From the NCBI RefSeq assembly GCF_004944975.1, contig NZ_SPQG01000014.1:1-64000 (forward strand): a stretch of 64,000 nucleotides of DNA, in the 5' to 3' direction. The DNA comes from Halorhabdus amylolytica (lineage in GTDB: Archaea; Halobacteriota; Halobacteria; Halobacteriales; Haloarculaceae). This document shows positions 1 to 13,997 of the stretch, piece after piece. A program made the translations under genes and the position numbers. Position 1 is the stretch's first letter. The number at the start of each line of letters is the position of its first letter. The notes under the pieces are model-generated. The model was not told the origin of the DNA. It did not search any database and saw only the letters and a program-made list of their open reading frames with translations.

Positions 1-90
1 TACTAGTGGAACAACCTTCAGACTGATCGAATCTAACCGTCTAAACAAGGCTCAGACAAAGTATTTACCAAGGGCAGCTTTTGAATTATT

Positions 91-474
91 ATGGTATCTC
101 CCTTGACACGACGAGGGTACCTCCATTTATCGGGAGTAACAGCCGTAGCCTCTGCCGGTTGTCTCGGGTTTGAGAATCACGATGTACCTGACTTGGCGAT
201 TTTCAATTACCGGAATCGGGAAACTACAATTACCACGGTAGTTACTCGTCTTTCCGACAACCGAGAGATCCTAAATAATACCATCACGATACCGAAAGAT
301 GGCAATCACGCGTACGAAAATCCAATCGAAAGAGAGGGGGTACATCAAATTCGTGTGTCCACTGAGGACGGCCAGGAAATCCAGTTTGAATGGGACACTC
401 CATCGGATGAAGCATATGGCATTCACATCACCATAAATGAAGAGAATATAGAATTTAGTTTCGTTGCGGCGTAA
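91..474 (+). CDS. Small Tat-type lipoprotein, function unknown
   Basis: 127-residue protein. The N-terminus has a twin-arginine motif (TRRGYL) followed by a short apolar stretch ending in a lipobox-like SAGC, so it is probably exported by Tat and lipid-anchored through Cys24, as is usual for haloarchaeal lipoproteins. The remainder is a small beta-rich domain with one Cys and many Thr/Ile. It converges on top6A, 123 bp away. A TATA-like stretch (agtatttac, about 61-69) lies about 25 nt before the ATG. I do not recognise a family. GC is lower than in the neighbouring topoisomerase genes, so it may be a recent arrival. Confidence 0.7.
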   Translation: MVSPLTRRGYLHLSGVTAVASAGCLGFENHDVPDLAIFNYRNRETTITTVVTRLSDNREILNNTITIPKDGNHAYENPIEREGVHQIRVSTEDGQEIQFEWDTPSDEAYGIHITINEENIEFSFVAA

Positions 475-597
475 CTTCACTGCACTAACTCGACGCACGG
501 TCCGAGAGTGGACAGACTTAACAGTATCTTCAAACCATTTCACGCTGAGACAACCGAGTGGTACGCAGGTTGCGGTCACCGATCTCCTCGTGTCGGC

Positions 598-1710
598 CTA
601 CAGGACACCCATCTCGTCGAGTCGCTCCGGAAGATACGTATCCGTCACGAAGTCTAGGCCGTAGGAGGCCAGGGCCTGCTGTTCGGACTTCTTGTCGATG
701 TCGAGTTGCAGTTCGATCTGTTCTTCCCAGTAGTCGGTCTGGAAGCGGGGGTCTTCCAGTTCTGATTCGAGGGCGTTGATGTCCGAATCCGCGAGGGGAT
801 CGGTCGGCAGGTCGTACTCGACGATGTCCTCGGGCTGGACGCCGATGAACTGCGCTTGTGGCGTCGCCAGGTACTTCGAGAGGTGGGCGGACTTGATCGA
901 CCCGTAGGCGACCGAGCCGTAGATCCGGTAGGACCACGGGTCGCCGTCAGTGAACACCGTCACCGGCAGATCGAGTTCGTCGTGGAGGCGCTTGGTCAGC
1001 CGCCGGGTCGCACGGGCGGGTTGGCCGCCAAGGTGGACGACCAGGGCGTTGTACTCGTCGTCGAAGCCGTTCTCGACGAGCCGATCGCGCATGCCGCCGG
1101 TCTCGACACAGAGGACGAAGTCGGCGTCGTTGTCCAGAAATTCGATCGTGTCGGGGTCGTTGGGGATCTGGTACCCGCCCTGGCCCACGTCGTCCTGACA
1201 GTGGATCTCTCTGTCCCCGCGGTTGGTCTGCTCGCGGAGCCGGAGGGGACCCATCACCTTCGCGCCCGATTCCTCGGGACGCATGTGGAACTCCTCGCGG
1301 CGCACGTCCGAAACGATCTCTAAGTCTTCGATGAGCTGGTTGGACTCGTCCTGACTGTTGAACTGCGCCTCATCGAGATCCCAGGACTCGCTGAGGTAGT
1401 ACAGTTCACGCAGGGTCGAGGAACGGTCCTCTTCGAGTTGGTTCGCGAGGAAGTCGATCGAGTAGATGACCTTCAGAAGCTTCTGGGCACCCCGGACGCT
1501 GTTGGCCGAGCGGGTGCTCTTCCGATCGCCGTAGACCCAGACCTTCTGTTCGGGGTCGTACTCGATGTTGCTCTTCGTCCGCGTGGGAACGTCCATGTGC
1601 GGGACATCGCCCTGCTCGAACTGGTCGTAGAACTGCGCCGCCAGCGCGAGCAACCGCTCGCGGGCGTCGCCTTCCGTCTCCGTTCCCGTCTCGTCTGTGT
1701 CAGTACTCAT
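598..1710 (-). CDS. top6A: DNA topoisomerase VI subunit A (Spo11-like)
   Basis: 370 residues, the usual length. Subunit A of the type IIB topoisomerase makes the double-strand break through a tyrosine in a winged-helix (CAP-like) domain; here RELYYLSES places Tyr104/Tyr105 at the active site. The later Toprim domain has an acidic cluster including ETGGMRDRL and the [12 protein letters not shown] metal motif. The ATG overlaps the last bases of top6B (1707-1710), so the two are translated from one mRNA in equimolar amounts. Together with gyrase it controls supercoiling and decatenation. Confidence 0.97.
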   Translation of the reverse strand: MSTDTDETGTETEGDARERLLALAAQFYDQFEQGDVPHMDVPTRTKSNIEYDPEQKVWVYGDRKSTRSANSVRGAQKLLKVIYSIDFLANQLEEDRSSTLRELYYLSESWDLDEAQFNSQDESNQLIEDLEIVSDVRREEFHMRPEESGAKVMGPLRLREQTNRGDREIHCQDDVGQGGYQIPNDPDTIEFLDNDADFVLCVETGGMRDRLVENGFDDEYNALVVHLGGQPARATRRLTKRLHDELDLPVTVFTDGDPWSYRIYGSVAYGSIKSAHLSKYLATPQAQFIGVQPEDIVEYDLPTDPLADSDINALESELEDPRFQTDYWEEQIELQLDIDKKSEQQALASYGLDFVTDTYLPERLDEMGVL

Positions 1711-4142
1711 TGTTCACCGTCCACGGTCAGTTTCGCGCTTTCGATCCCATCCACCGAGACGTCGAAACTCGCCTCGCCGTCGATCTCGTAGGTCAGGGCC
1801 GCCTCCTCGCCGCTCGCGACGGTCGGCGACCACTTGAGGAACCATTCGCCGTCCATCTCGACGACCCGGGCGTCGTCGCCGTCGGCCTCGACGCTGTCCG
1901 GTTCGACAGTGACGATATCGGTGATCTCCGGCTCCGCGTTTGTCGAGTCGTTGTTCTCGACGACCAGCCGGACCGTCCCGTCCTCGACCTCGCGGGTAAG
2001 GAGGACGTTGTTCATGATCCGTGCCAGCGAATCGTCGATGTCCAGCGTCGGGCGACCGGTCACTTCCGAGAGTTTCGTCGCCATCTCCGGGAGGATCGTC
2101 CCGAGTTTGTCCTGTTTCTCCCGGCGTTGACGCATCGACCGGCGCTTGTTCAGGAAGGACTTGAGTTCGCGGGCGGCCTCCCGAATGGCGAGTTCGATCT
2201 CGTCTTCGATCTCGGGAACGTTCGCGATCGCGTCCTTCGATTCGCTGGTGAAGGGTACGTTCGTCGAGGCGAGGTGGACCATCACGACCGCCGGACCGCT
2301 CGGAATGCCGCTGCCGCCCGGCTGATCGAGGCCGTAGTTGCGCCAGTTGATCGTCTTGACGACGTCCGTCGTGGCACAGGCCCCACGCTGGTAGACCAGC
2401 GGGACGCGATTGGCGAAACGCATCACGTCGATCGGACCACCATCCTCCAACTGGCCGCCGTAGGCGATCCCGGCTTCGACGATGAACGGATCGCCGCCGT
2501 GGACCGAAGCGTCCCGGGTCGCCGCCGCGTAGAAGTCGGCGTCAAATTCCTTGCGCAATCCCTCCTCGACCAGTCGCTCGGTGATCGGCGCCAGGCAGTC
2601 CGTCGGCGGCGAGATGATATCGGTCTCCCGCATCGCCTCCAGGAGTTGCGAGGCACTGTCCCGGTCGTCGGCGATGGTCGAGACGTTCGGCGGATCGTCG
2701 GGGACCGTCACCATCGCGCCCCAGATCTCCTCACGGACGTTCTCCCGGGCGGTTTCGCCGATCGTCGCGTCGTCGTATTCCTCGGTATTTTCGGCGGCCC
2801 GCTGGACGTAATCGTCGAGTTCGTCCCGGGTACAGCGATGGCGCTCGTCCTCGCTGTCGAGGAACTTCGCGGCGATCCGGTCGGCCAGCCCCGAGAGCGT
2901 GGCGTCGTCCTTTCGGGAACTCGTCGCGTCGTCGACCAGTCCATAGAGGTCCGAGGCAAGCGTCTCTCGGGGCTCGCCGTCGTCGGTGTCGCCGACGACC
3001 TCGGCCCAGGCTGCGGCCGTGGCCTTTTCCCGGACCGTACTCCCGAAGGTCGTCCCGAACCCGTCGGCCACGTCTTCGGCCGCCTCGTCGACGATTTCCC
3101 GGAGTTCGTGGTGGGCGATCCGCTCGCGCTCTCCGATGGTGTCAGCCACCTCCCGGGCGAAGGACTTCGTCGCATCCTTGCCCTTGTTGGCGACTGCGGC
3201 CCGGACGGCCACCTCCACGTCACCTTCGTGATCCTGTGGCGGTCGCCAGGCCATCTCGCGGCCGAAGTGACGATCCCGGAAGTTATCGAGGACCTTCTCG
3301 GCAGTCGTCGCGCCGACGCGGGTGAACTCTCCCTGGAGGAACCCCGAGATCGAATATGAGTCAGTCGCTTCCAGCATCTTCAACAGCGTGCCGAGTTCGA
3401 CGCCGTGGGGGTGAGGCCGTATCTCTTCGGTCTCGGCCGGCAGTGCCGCGCCCTCAGCACGCTCAAACTTGGCCGCCTCGTCCATCTTCGGATCGCGGAA
3501 CTCGATACGGGCGTGGGGATTGACGACGGCCGTGTGCTTGATGTAGTCGTGAAGTTGCTGGCGGGCCCGGAGATTGGCTTCCATCTCGATCTCGATGCGG
3601 GTCCCGTGTGGACGATCCCACGTCGTCGTTTCGTCGACGCTGATCTCCGGTTCGTTGTCGTCGGTGTCGATGATCAACTCGAAGTACTGGGCCGCTTTGC
3701 TCCCCTTCGTCCGCGAGGTGATCTTCGCCGGTTTGCCGGACGTCAATTGCGAGTACAGCACGGCCGCGGAGATTCCAATCCCCTGCTGACCGCGATTCTG
3801 TTCCCTGACATGAAATCTAGAGCCATATAATAATTTTCCAAATACTTTCGGAAGCTGTTCCTTCGTAATTCCCGGTCCATTGTCCTCGATAACCAGCCGA
3901 TAGTAGTCGCCTAAGTCTTCTATTTCTACGTATATGTCTGGAAAAATATCGGCTTCCTCACAGGCGTCGAGACTGTTGTCGACGCCCTCCTTGACAGCCG
4001 TGACCAGCGCCCGGGCTCCCGAGTCGAACCCGAGCATGTGCTTGTTCTTCTCGAAGAACTCGGCGATGGAGATCTGACGTTGACTCTCGGCCAGTTCTTC
4101 GGCGATCCCCTCCTCACCGAGCGTCGACTGCCTCCCTGCCAT
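1707..4142 (-). CDS. top6B: DNA topoisomerase VI subunit B (GHKL ATPase)
   Basis: 811 residues, longer than non-halophile homologues (about 530) because of an acidic insert at roughly residues 300-480. The ATP-binding Bergerat fold is clear: DNSLDA, then EDNGPGIT, then GQQGIG. Subunit B dimerises on ATP and gates DNA passage for the A subunit. A TATA-like tttaac on the minus strand (4171-4176 complement) lies about 29 nt before the ATG, consistent with a leaderless transcript. The stretch around 3795-3955, encoding part of the ATP-binding motifs, uses rare AT-rich codons (ATA, TTA, AGA) unlike the rest of the gene. Confidence 0.97.
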   Translation of the reverse strand: MAGRQSTLGEEGIAEELAESQRQISIAEFFEKNKHMLGFDSGARALVTAVKEGVDNSLDACEEADIFPDIYVEIEDLGDYYRLVIEDNGPGITKEQLPKVFGKLLYGSRFHVREQNRGQQGIGISAAVLYSQLTSGKPAKITSRTKGSKAAQYFELIIDTDDNEPEISVDETTTWDRPHGTRIEIEMEANLRARQQLHDYIKHTAVVNPHARIEFRDPKMDEAAKFERAEGAALPAETEEIRPHPHGVELGTLLKMLEATDSYSISGFLQGEFTRVGATTAEKVLDNFRDRHFGREMAWRPPQDHEGDVEVAVRAAVANKGKDATKSFAREVADTIGERERIAHHELREIVDEAAEDVADGFGTTFGSTVREKATAAAWAEVVGDTDDGEPRETLASDLYGLVDDATSSRKDDATLSGLADRIAAKFLDSEDERHRCTRDELDDYVQRAAENTEEYDDATIGETARENVREEIWGAMVTVPDDPPNVSTIADDRDSASQLLEAMRETDIISPPTDCLAPITERLVEEGLRKEFDADFYAAATRDASVHGGDPFIVEAGIAYGGQLEDGGPIDVMRFANRVPLVYQRGACATTDVVKTINWRNYGLDQPGGSGIPSGPAVVMVHLASTNVPFTSESKDAIANVPEIEDEIELAIREAARELKSFLNKRRSMRQRREKQDKLGTILPEMATKLSEVTGRPTLDIDDSLARIMNNVLLTREVEDGTVRLVVENNDSTNAEPEITDIVTVEPDSVEADGDDARVVEMDGEWFLKWSPTVASGEEAALTYEIDGEASFDVSVDGIESAKLTVDGEQ

Positions 4143-4207
4143 CCTTTCGAATGAGCAACCGTCCCGCGGTTAAAGTCTTCCCGGTGCGTGCCAGGAACCC
4201 TCACTCA

Positions 4208-4278
4208 TCGGTCAGTTCGAGGGTGACGGTCCGCCCCGGAAAGCCTTACTTGTCGGTCAGTTCGAGGGTGACGGTCCG
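4208..4278. repeat. Tandem copy of the 3' end of the TrmB-like gene
   Basis: A 26-bp sequence occurs at 4208-4233 and again at 4253-4278, 45 bp apart. The second copy is the coding end of the TrmB-like gene (VTLELTDK, stop). The first copy lies just past the stop and would encode nearly the same tail (VTLELTDE, stop). It looks like a short tandem duplication of the gene tail. Confidence 0.85.
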
Positions 4279-5322
4279 TGCCTGATACTCCTCCAGGAAC
4301 GCCCCCGCACCGCCGACAGTCACCTCGCCGTCGTCGGTCTCCAGGACGAAGGAGTGTTCGATCGGGAACTCGTTGTTGATCGGGTCGACGATCCCCTGTC
4401 GGGTGTTGAGGACCCGGCCGGTGATCGTCTCGGTCGATTCTTCACCGTCGTTGGGAAGGGTCTCGACACAGGCGGTGATGTCGTCCCCGTTTCGCAATCG
4501 CAAGGTCGCCTCGAAGACGGCCTGCTCGAAACTGCCGTAGGTCCGGGGCAACGGCGCCGGATCGTTCACCCGGCGTTGCTCGGCCGACAGCCAGAAGTTG
4601 GCCATGAACGAGCCATAGAGCGTCGGGACGATCCGCTCTTGGACCAGCGAGATGGCCTGTTCGTCGCTGTTGGCAGTGGACATCACCTCCGAGGAGGAGA
4701 TCAGTCCCAGGTCGTGATCGACACTGACGATCACCGGAATCGACTCGTTCCAGGTCCTGACGACGCTCCCAATCGGTCGGTCGTAACCCACGAGTTCCTC
4801 TTCGTCCGGTTCGCCATTCGTCACCAGCAGTAACACGAGAATGCCGCGTTCGACGGCGTCCTGTAAAGCTTCGGTCACGCGTCCGAAGTGCGAGTAGGGG
4901 ATCGAAATCGCCACACGGCGTTCGGCCTGATCGATGTACTCGTTGATCCGCTTGAGGACGGTGACCCTCGACTTGATCACGTCGAAGCGCTGCGGTCGAC
5001 TTTCGGACTCGGAATAACGACGTTTCAGCGCCGGTTCGATCTCCTCGAGACGTTGTGAGAGGAGTTCGACCACTTCCTCCGGCGGTTTCGCGCGGATTTT
5101 CGTCGGGACGACGTGATCGTTGACCTCGACGAACCCTTGATCCTCGAGTTCCTCACAGACGCTGTAGACGTACCGCTTCGAGACACCCGTCGCGTCGGCG
5201 ATCGTACTCGCTTTCGCCTCGCCGCTTTCCAGAACAGCGAGATATGTTCGAATCTCCGTATCCGAGAGCCCGAAGCGCTTCAACTGCGGTGTCAGCGTCG
5301 AATCGTCGAAGTCACTCATCAC
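4246..5322 (-). CDS. TrmB-family transcriptional regulator
   Basis: 358 residues. Residues about 8-85 form a winged helix-turn-helix (SDTEIRTYLAVLESGEAKAS, then GVSKRYVYSVCEELEDQGFV), as in the sugar-responsive TrmB family; residues 110-260 resemble the phospholipase-D-like effector domain of TrmB-type regulators. The C-terminal 90 residues are beta-rich. It is divergent from gyrBA and lies behind top6BA, so control of these operons is plausible but not shown; TrmB relatives normally sense sugars or metabolites. The alternative Met two codons in cannot be excluded. The last eight codons are duplicated downstream. Confidence 0.85.
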   Translation of the reverse strand: MMSDFDDSTLTPQLKRFGLSDTEIRTYLAVLESGEAKASTIADATGVSKRYVYSVCEELEDQGFVEVNDHVVPTKIRAKPPEEVVELLSQRLEEIEPALKRRYSESESRPQRFDVIKSRVTVLKRINEYIDQAERRVAISIPYSHFGRVTEALQDAVERGILVLLLVTNGEPDEEELVGYDRPIGSVVRTWNESIPVIVSVDHDLGLISSSEVMSTANSDEQAISLVQERIVPTLYGSFMANFWLSAEQRRVNDPAPLPRTYGSFEQAVFEATLRLRNGDDITACVETLPNDGEESTETITGRVLNTRQGIVDPINNEFPIEHSFVLETDDGEVTVGGAGAFLEEYQARTVTLELTDK

Positions 5323-5514
5323 CGTCCCCTCCTGCGATCAATCGACCGACTACGGTGTCCCCACCCACCGTGACCCTAATCGGGAGGTTGATGAGGGACA
5401 ATCCCCTATTAAAACCAAGACCAACACTCCCGTTCTCGCGAGCTGCCATGTACCACGCGAAGAGCCCACGACTGATAAATTGTTTGTATTATTTCTTCAT
5501 ATAATTCGATGACG

Positions 5515-9953
<4,439 letters not shown>

Positions 9954-10272
9954 GAACGCGACCACGCTATCGCGGATGGGAACATTCTTGCCCGTAAACG
10001 GATGTGAACGGTCACCGGATCCTGCCAGTTAGCCCGGGAAGAACACGTTCGACGAACGTGAGCGATCAATCGAGAGCGAACAGCGGGAAAAGCGACGTAT
10101 TAGACTGGCAACGGGAAAAGCGACGTATTTGACTGGCAACCGTGACTTCCTCGACACGTTGCCGCTTCAGGTCAGGATGGACGGGTCTGTTCCTCGATCG
10201 AGCCGTCAACGTCAGTTTTCAGGGGGCTCTGTCACCGTCGCATTTAAGACCGGCTATCACGAAAAATGACTC
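9954..10272. other. Intergenic gap after gyrA: palindrome and tandem repeat
   Basis: No convincing gene in these 319 bp. It holds a near-perfect palindrome at 10045-10061 (CACGTTCG, one base, CGAACGTG), possibly the gyrBA terminator or a protein site, then two 28-bp tandem repeats at 10084-10139, and the TATA box of the next gene (tttaag at 10243-10248). Confidence 0.6.
10084..10139. repeat. 28-bp tandem repeat, two copies
   Basis: Two adjacent 28-bp units (10084-10111 and 10112-10139), each starting CGGGAAAAGCGACGTATT and differing at one position. It lies between gyrA and the next gene and outside any ORF I would call. Confidence 0.9.
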
Positions 10273-10806
10273 ATGTCATCAATCGAACTCACGCCGAGTC
10301 AAAAAAACATCTTGCAGGAACTTGTCAACCTCTATCGAGAGTCAGAGAACGCCGTCAAGGGAGAGGAGATCGCCGAGAAGGTGAACCGCAACCCGGGCAC
10401 GATCCGCAACCAGATGCAGTCGCTGAAAGCGCTACAGCTCGTCGAGGGGGTTCCGGGGCCGAAGGGTGGATACAAACCGACGGCGACGGCCTACGACGCC
10501 CTCCAGATCCAGGACATGGACCACGCGGCGGAAGTCCCGCTGTTCCACAACGGCGAACGCATCGAGGAGGCCAACGTCGCCGAGATCAACCTCGCAAGCG
10601 TTCACCACCCGGAGAACTGTCGGGCGGAAGTGACGCTGCAGGGCTCGCTCGCCGACTACGAGGAGGGTGACAGTGTGACCGTCGGTCCGACGCCGCTGTC
10701 GAAACTCCAGATCGTCGGCACGCTGGACGGCAAGGACGACACTGGCAACAAACTCATCCTGACGATCGACGACATGGTCGCGCCGGCCGAGACGCCCGAA
10801 CATTGA
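10273..10806 (+). CDS. Rrf2-like winged-helix regulator
   Basis: 177 residues. An N-terminal winged helix spans about residues 5-70 (SQKNILQELVNLYRES, RNPGTIRNQMQSLKAL, EGVPGPKGGYKPT); the glycine-rich wing resembles Rrf2-type proteins. The C-terminal half (about 85-170) is a conserved beta-rich domain seen in haloarchaeal homologues with no function I can name. There are no Fe-S cysteine triads, so it would not be an iron-sulfur sensor. TATA at 10243-10248 lies about 27 nt before the ATG. Monocistronic. Confidence 0.75.
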   Translation: MSSIELTPSQKNILQELVNLYRESENAVKGEEIAEKVNRNPGTIRNQMQSLKALQLVEGVPGPKGGYKPTATAYDALQIQDMDHAAEVPLFHNGERIEEANVAEINLASVHHPENCRAEVTLQGSLADYEEGDSVTVGPTPLSKLQIVGTLDGKDDTGNKLILTIDDMVAPAETPEH

Positions 10807-10915
10807 CCGGAACGTCGTTGGGACCGTGACGGATACCCCGACCACGTCAACCCGTACCATTCCATCGGAAGGCGACTTCAAAGCCTTTGTATCCACCCCT
10901 CACTGACGGGTGAGT

Positions 10916-12079
10916 ATGACCGAGAGGGTGGTCGTCCTTGGGTCCGGATACGCGGGCGCAGGGGCGATCAAACGCCTCGAATCGGAGCTTGGCGCGGACG
11001 TCGATCTCACCTGGATATCCGAGCGACCATATCACCTCGTCCTCCACGAGGTCCATCGCTGTATCCGCGATCCGAGCGTCCGGGATGACATCACGATCCC
11101 GATCGAGGAGATCAAGTCCCCGACGACCACGTTCCGTGAGGGACTCGTCGAGACCGTCGACACCGACGCGAGGACAGTTCATCTCGCCGACGGCGAGTCG
11201 ATCGACTACGACTACCTGCTCGTCGCGGTCGGCAGTCAGACAGCCTTCTTCGGCATCGACGGGCTTGAAGAACACGCGCTGACGCTGAAGAGCCTCGACG
11301 ACGCCCTGGCGATCCACGACGCGATCGTCGACGCGGCCGGGAGCACGTCGAACGACGATCCGGCACGGATACTCGTCGGCGGTGCCGGCCAGACCGGCGT
11401 CCAGGTCGCCGGTGAGATCGCGGCCTACCGCGACGAACACGACGCCCCCATCGAGATCATCCTCGTCGAGGGACTGGAGTCGGTGGTTCCGGGCAACGAT
11501 CGGGACTTCCAGCGGGCGATCCACGAGCGCCTCAGGGATCGCTCGGTGCGGATCAGGACAGGCAAGTTCATCGAGGGTGTCGACGCGGAGACGGTCCACC
11601 TCGAAGACAGTGAGGAGATTCCCTACGACGTGTTGATCTGGACCGGGGGCATCACCGGTCAACAGGAGATGAACGATGTCTCGATCTCCAAGGACCGGGA
11701 GAGCAACCGACTGAAGGCAACGACGACCTTCCAGACCGACGGCGAGCGCGTCTTCGCCATCGGTGACGCCGCCCTCGTCGAGCAGCCCGGTGACGAACCC
11801 GCGCCCGCGACGGCCCAGGCAGCCTGGCAAGCCGCGGACGTCGCCGCCGAGAACATCGCCCGTTCGATCCGGGGCCAGCCACTGAAAGAATGGCGCTTCG
11901 AGGACAAAGGGACCGTCGTCTCGGTCGGCGACGAGGCCGTCGCGACGGACGTGCTGTACTCGCCGGTGAAGACGTTCGACGGCATGGCCGCGGAACTTCT
12001 CAAAAAGGTCATCGCTACTCGCTGGATCGCGGACGTCTCCTCGCTCTCCCGGGCCATCTCGGCCTGGGGACGGATGTGA
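10916..12079 (+). CDS. Type II NADH dehydrogenase-like FAD oxidoreductase
   Basis: About 387 residues from the ATG at 10916; a GTG two codons upstream (10910) is also possible. It has the two dinucleotide-binding folds of the NDH-2/sulfide-quinone reductase family: FAD site GSGYAGAGAI at the N-terminus, NAD site VGGAGQTGVQVAGE near 150, and the second FAD motif with FAIGDAA near 280. A C-terminal amphipathic helix could hold it on the membrane. The likely role is electron transfer from NADH to menaquinone without proton pumping. The paired cysteines of sulfide-quinone reductases are absent. Confidence 0.85.
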   Translation: MTERVVVLGSGYAGAGAIKRLESELGADVDLTWISERPYHLVLHEVHRCIRDPSVRDDITIPIEEIKSPTTTFREGLVETVDTDARTVHLADGESIDYDYLLVAVGSQTAFFGIDGLEEHALTLKSLDDALAIHDAIVDAAGSTSNDDPARILVGGAGQTGVQVAGEIAAYRDEHDAPIEIILVEGLESVVPGNDRDFQRAIHERLRDRSVRIRTGKFIEGVDAETVHLEDSEEIPYDVLIWTGGITGQQEMNDVSISKDRESNRLKATTTFQTDGERVFAIGDAALVEQPGDEPAPATAQAAWQAADVAAENIARSIRGQPLKEWRFEDKGTVVSVGDEAVATDVLYSPVKTFDGMAAELLKKVIATRWIADVSSLSRAISAWGRM

Positions 12080-12197
12080 TTCCCGCGGAAAACGTTCAGT
12101 GAACGCGTATTTTCATCTCGACATCCCAGTAGACAGGTGTGACCTTTCACCCCCGATCGGGGCCGACATCCGAACTCGTCTGGGCGGTCCCTAGCCG

Positions 12198-12246
12198 GGT
12201 GTGGCCATCACGTAGTCAGGTGTGGCCATCACGTAGTCAGGTGTGG
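12198..12246. repeat. 21-bp tandem repeat, 2.3 copies
   Basis: The unit GGTGTGGCCATCACGTAGTCA occurs at 12198-12218 and 12219-12239, followed by the first seven bases of a third copy. It lies between the convergent ends of the flavoprotein and psmB genes. Confidence 0.9.
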
Positions 12247-12257
12247 TCCCCGGGCCG

Positions 12258-12989
12258 TCATTCGATCCCTTCGAAGTCGGGATAGTCTTCGATCTCGACG
12301 CCTTCGTCGGTGATCTCGGCGACGTACAGCCCGTCCCCGGAACCGGTGTCGCGCTCGGCGGCCGCCTGGACCGCTGTGGCGGCCACGTCAACCGCCTCGT
12401 CGTTACTCATGTCCGTCTCGTAGCGGTCCTCCAGGGTACCGTAAGCGACGGTCAGTCCCGAGCCAGTGACAGTGTAATCGTCTTCCATGACGCCACCAGC
12501 GGGATCGATCGAGTAGACGTGATGGCCGTCGTCGTCGACACCACCGAGAACCGGATTGATCGCAAGGAAGGGGCCGCCCCTGGCGAAGTTGCCGGCCAGT
12601 GTCGAGAGGGCCTGCATGCTCATCTCACTGCCGCGACGCGCCTCATAGAGGTTGACCTCGGCCCGGAGTGTCCGGATGAACGACTGGGCACCGCCGACAC
12701 TACCCACCAGCGTCAGTGCCGCCGTCGGGTGGATCTGTTCGACTTTCTGGACGCGCTTGTTCGAGACGAAGCGGCCGCCGAGGCTGGCGCGCATGTCCGT
12801 CGCGATGACGACGCCCTCCGCCGTGGTGATGCCGATAGTCGTCGTTCCGGTCTCGGTGACCTCGCGGTCGGTCCCCGAGTCAGGGAGCGAACCGAGTTCG
12901 GGCTCGTACACCGGAGAGCCACCGTCGTCCAGGGAGTCGATCCCCGGCTGTCTGAGCGAGAAATCACTATCGAAGTGGTGATCGGACAT
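12258..12989 (-). CDS. psmB: Proteasome beta subunit precursor
   Basis: 243 residues. An acidic propeptide of about 48 residues ends TETG, and autocleavage would expose Thr49 of TTTIGI as the N-terminal nucleophile. The mature domain has the Ntn-hydrolase signatures DMRASLGG and GSVGGAQSF, and GSGLTVAYGTLE near the end. It forms the catalytic inner rings of the archaeal 20S proteasome. A PAC2-family protein, possibly an assembly factor, is encoded at 51.9-52.7 kb. The alpha subunit is not in this window. Confidence 0.96.
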   Translation of the reverse strand: MSDHHFDSDFSLRQPGIDSLDDGGSPVYEPELGSLPDSGTDREVTETGTTTIGITTAEGVVIATDMRASLGGRFVSNKRVQKVEQIHPTAALTLVGSVGGAQSFIRTLRAEVNLYEARRGSEMSMQALSTLAGNFARGGPFLAINPVLGGVDDDGHHVYSIDPAGGVMEDDYTVTGSGLTVAYGTLEDRYETDMSNDEAVDVAATAVQAAAERDTGSGDGLYVAEITDEGVEIEDYPDFEGIE

Positions 12990-13065
12990 CAGCGCGGGCT
13001 ACTGACCCGGCGAAGAAAAAACCACGTATCGACGCGTGTGATCGACCGCGCTCGGGAATGTCCGA

Positions 13066-13239
13066 TCACGGTTCGGCGGCGGTTCGGTCGTACGCTTCAC
13101 CGAGGCGTTCGACGACCCGGTGGATCGGCAACGAGAGCCCCGCCCGACGGAGGCCGATCGCGACGGGCAACAGCAGGATTCCGACGAGCAGGCTCAACTG
13201 GTACAGCACGAACAGGCTGGCGCGGTTCAGTACGTCCAT
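13066..13239 (-). CDS. Small membrane protein (57 aa), unknown function
   Basis: Start MDVLNRASLFVLYQ, then one clear hydrophobic helix (LSLLVGILLLPVAIGL, about residues 15-30), a Pro- and Arg-containing turn, and a charged C-terminal helix. A TATA-like tatataag (complement, near 13270) lies about 28 nt upstream of the ATG, supporting expression. Codon use is GC-rich like the neighbours. No family recognised; the single-pass topology suggests a small membrane-anchored or accessory subunit. Confidence 0.6.
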   Translation of the reverse strand: MDVLNRASLFVLYQLSLLVGILLLPVAIGLRRAGLSLPIHRVVERLGEAYDRTAAEP

Positions 13240-13509
13240 TGTCCTCGGTGAAGGTCGACCGACGGAGGTATATAAGTATTTCTAGCTTCAATCTGGTAGT
13301 TTTATAGATTATGATGGATGATCGTGCCGCAGTATTGCGATTAAAGTGTGCTTGGATTGTTCCCAATCGAGACGGGATAGATCGGTCCGGGTACATAAGA
13401 GGGTGATTGGAACGGCGGTGCGTAGCCATAAGTTATAGCCATTATCGGGATGACGTGCGCCCGTCGGCGAATCAAAAAGCACGAATAGGCGCGCCGGTTG
13501 TGTTCGAAC

Positions 13510-13884
13510 ATGAACTACCTCGTGGCGATGGAAGCAGCCTGGCTGGTTCGAGACGTCGAAGACATCGACGACGCGATCGGGGTTGCGGTCAGCGAAGCCG
13601 GCAAGCGGCTCAACGACCAGGACATGGACTACGTGGAGGTCGAGGTCGGCGCCACGACCTGTCCGGCGTGTGCCGAACCGTTCGACTCGGCGTTCATCGC
13701 GGCCGATACCGCACTCGTCGGCCTCGTCCTGGAGATGAAGGTCTTCAACGCCGAGAGTACAGAACACGCCCAGCGTATCGCCAAGAGCGAGATCGGCGGC
13801 GCCCTTCGGGACGTGCCGCTGAAGGTCATCGAGACGGTCGAATTCGCGGAGGACGAAGAGCCCCCCACCGAGAGCGAACAGTGA
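13510..13884 (+). CDS. DUF555 (UPF0212) family protein
   Basis: 124 residues from the ATG at 13510 ([13 protein letters not shown]); three upstream codons in frame are unlikely to be used. It matches the archaeal DUF555/UPF0212 family, short proteins with a CPAC motif (here TTCPACAEP, near residue 53) and a repeated alpha-beta domain. Function is unknown; the Cys pair could bind zinc. The last residues are acidic. The next gene is 113 bp downstream. Confidence 0.85.
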   Translation: MNYLVAMEAAWLVRDVEDIDDAIGVAVSEAGKRLNDQDMDYVEVEVGATTCPACAEPFDSAFIAADTALVGLVLEMKVFNAESTEHAQRIAKSEIGGALRDVPLKVIETVEFAEDEEPPTESEQ

Positions 13885-13997
13885 GTGACGGGTGATTCCG
13901 GCAGGGACGGCGACGGCCAAGCGATGACATCCCGCTCACTACCGACCCCGCACGGACTGCCGGTGCCTTTTTGTATAACCCATGGTTATTCAGCGAT

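Noticed and set aside
1710-3359. 549-codon open frame on plus, opposite top6B
   Set aside because: Antisense frame produced by GC-rich codons; Arg/Val/Gly-rich, no domain, and top6B on the other strand is certain.
4246-5322. Known TrmB operator consensus near gyrB
   Set aside because: I found no TACT-N7-8-GAGTA site in the intergenic region, so regulation by this protein stays unproven.
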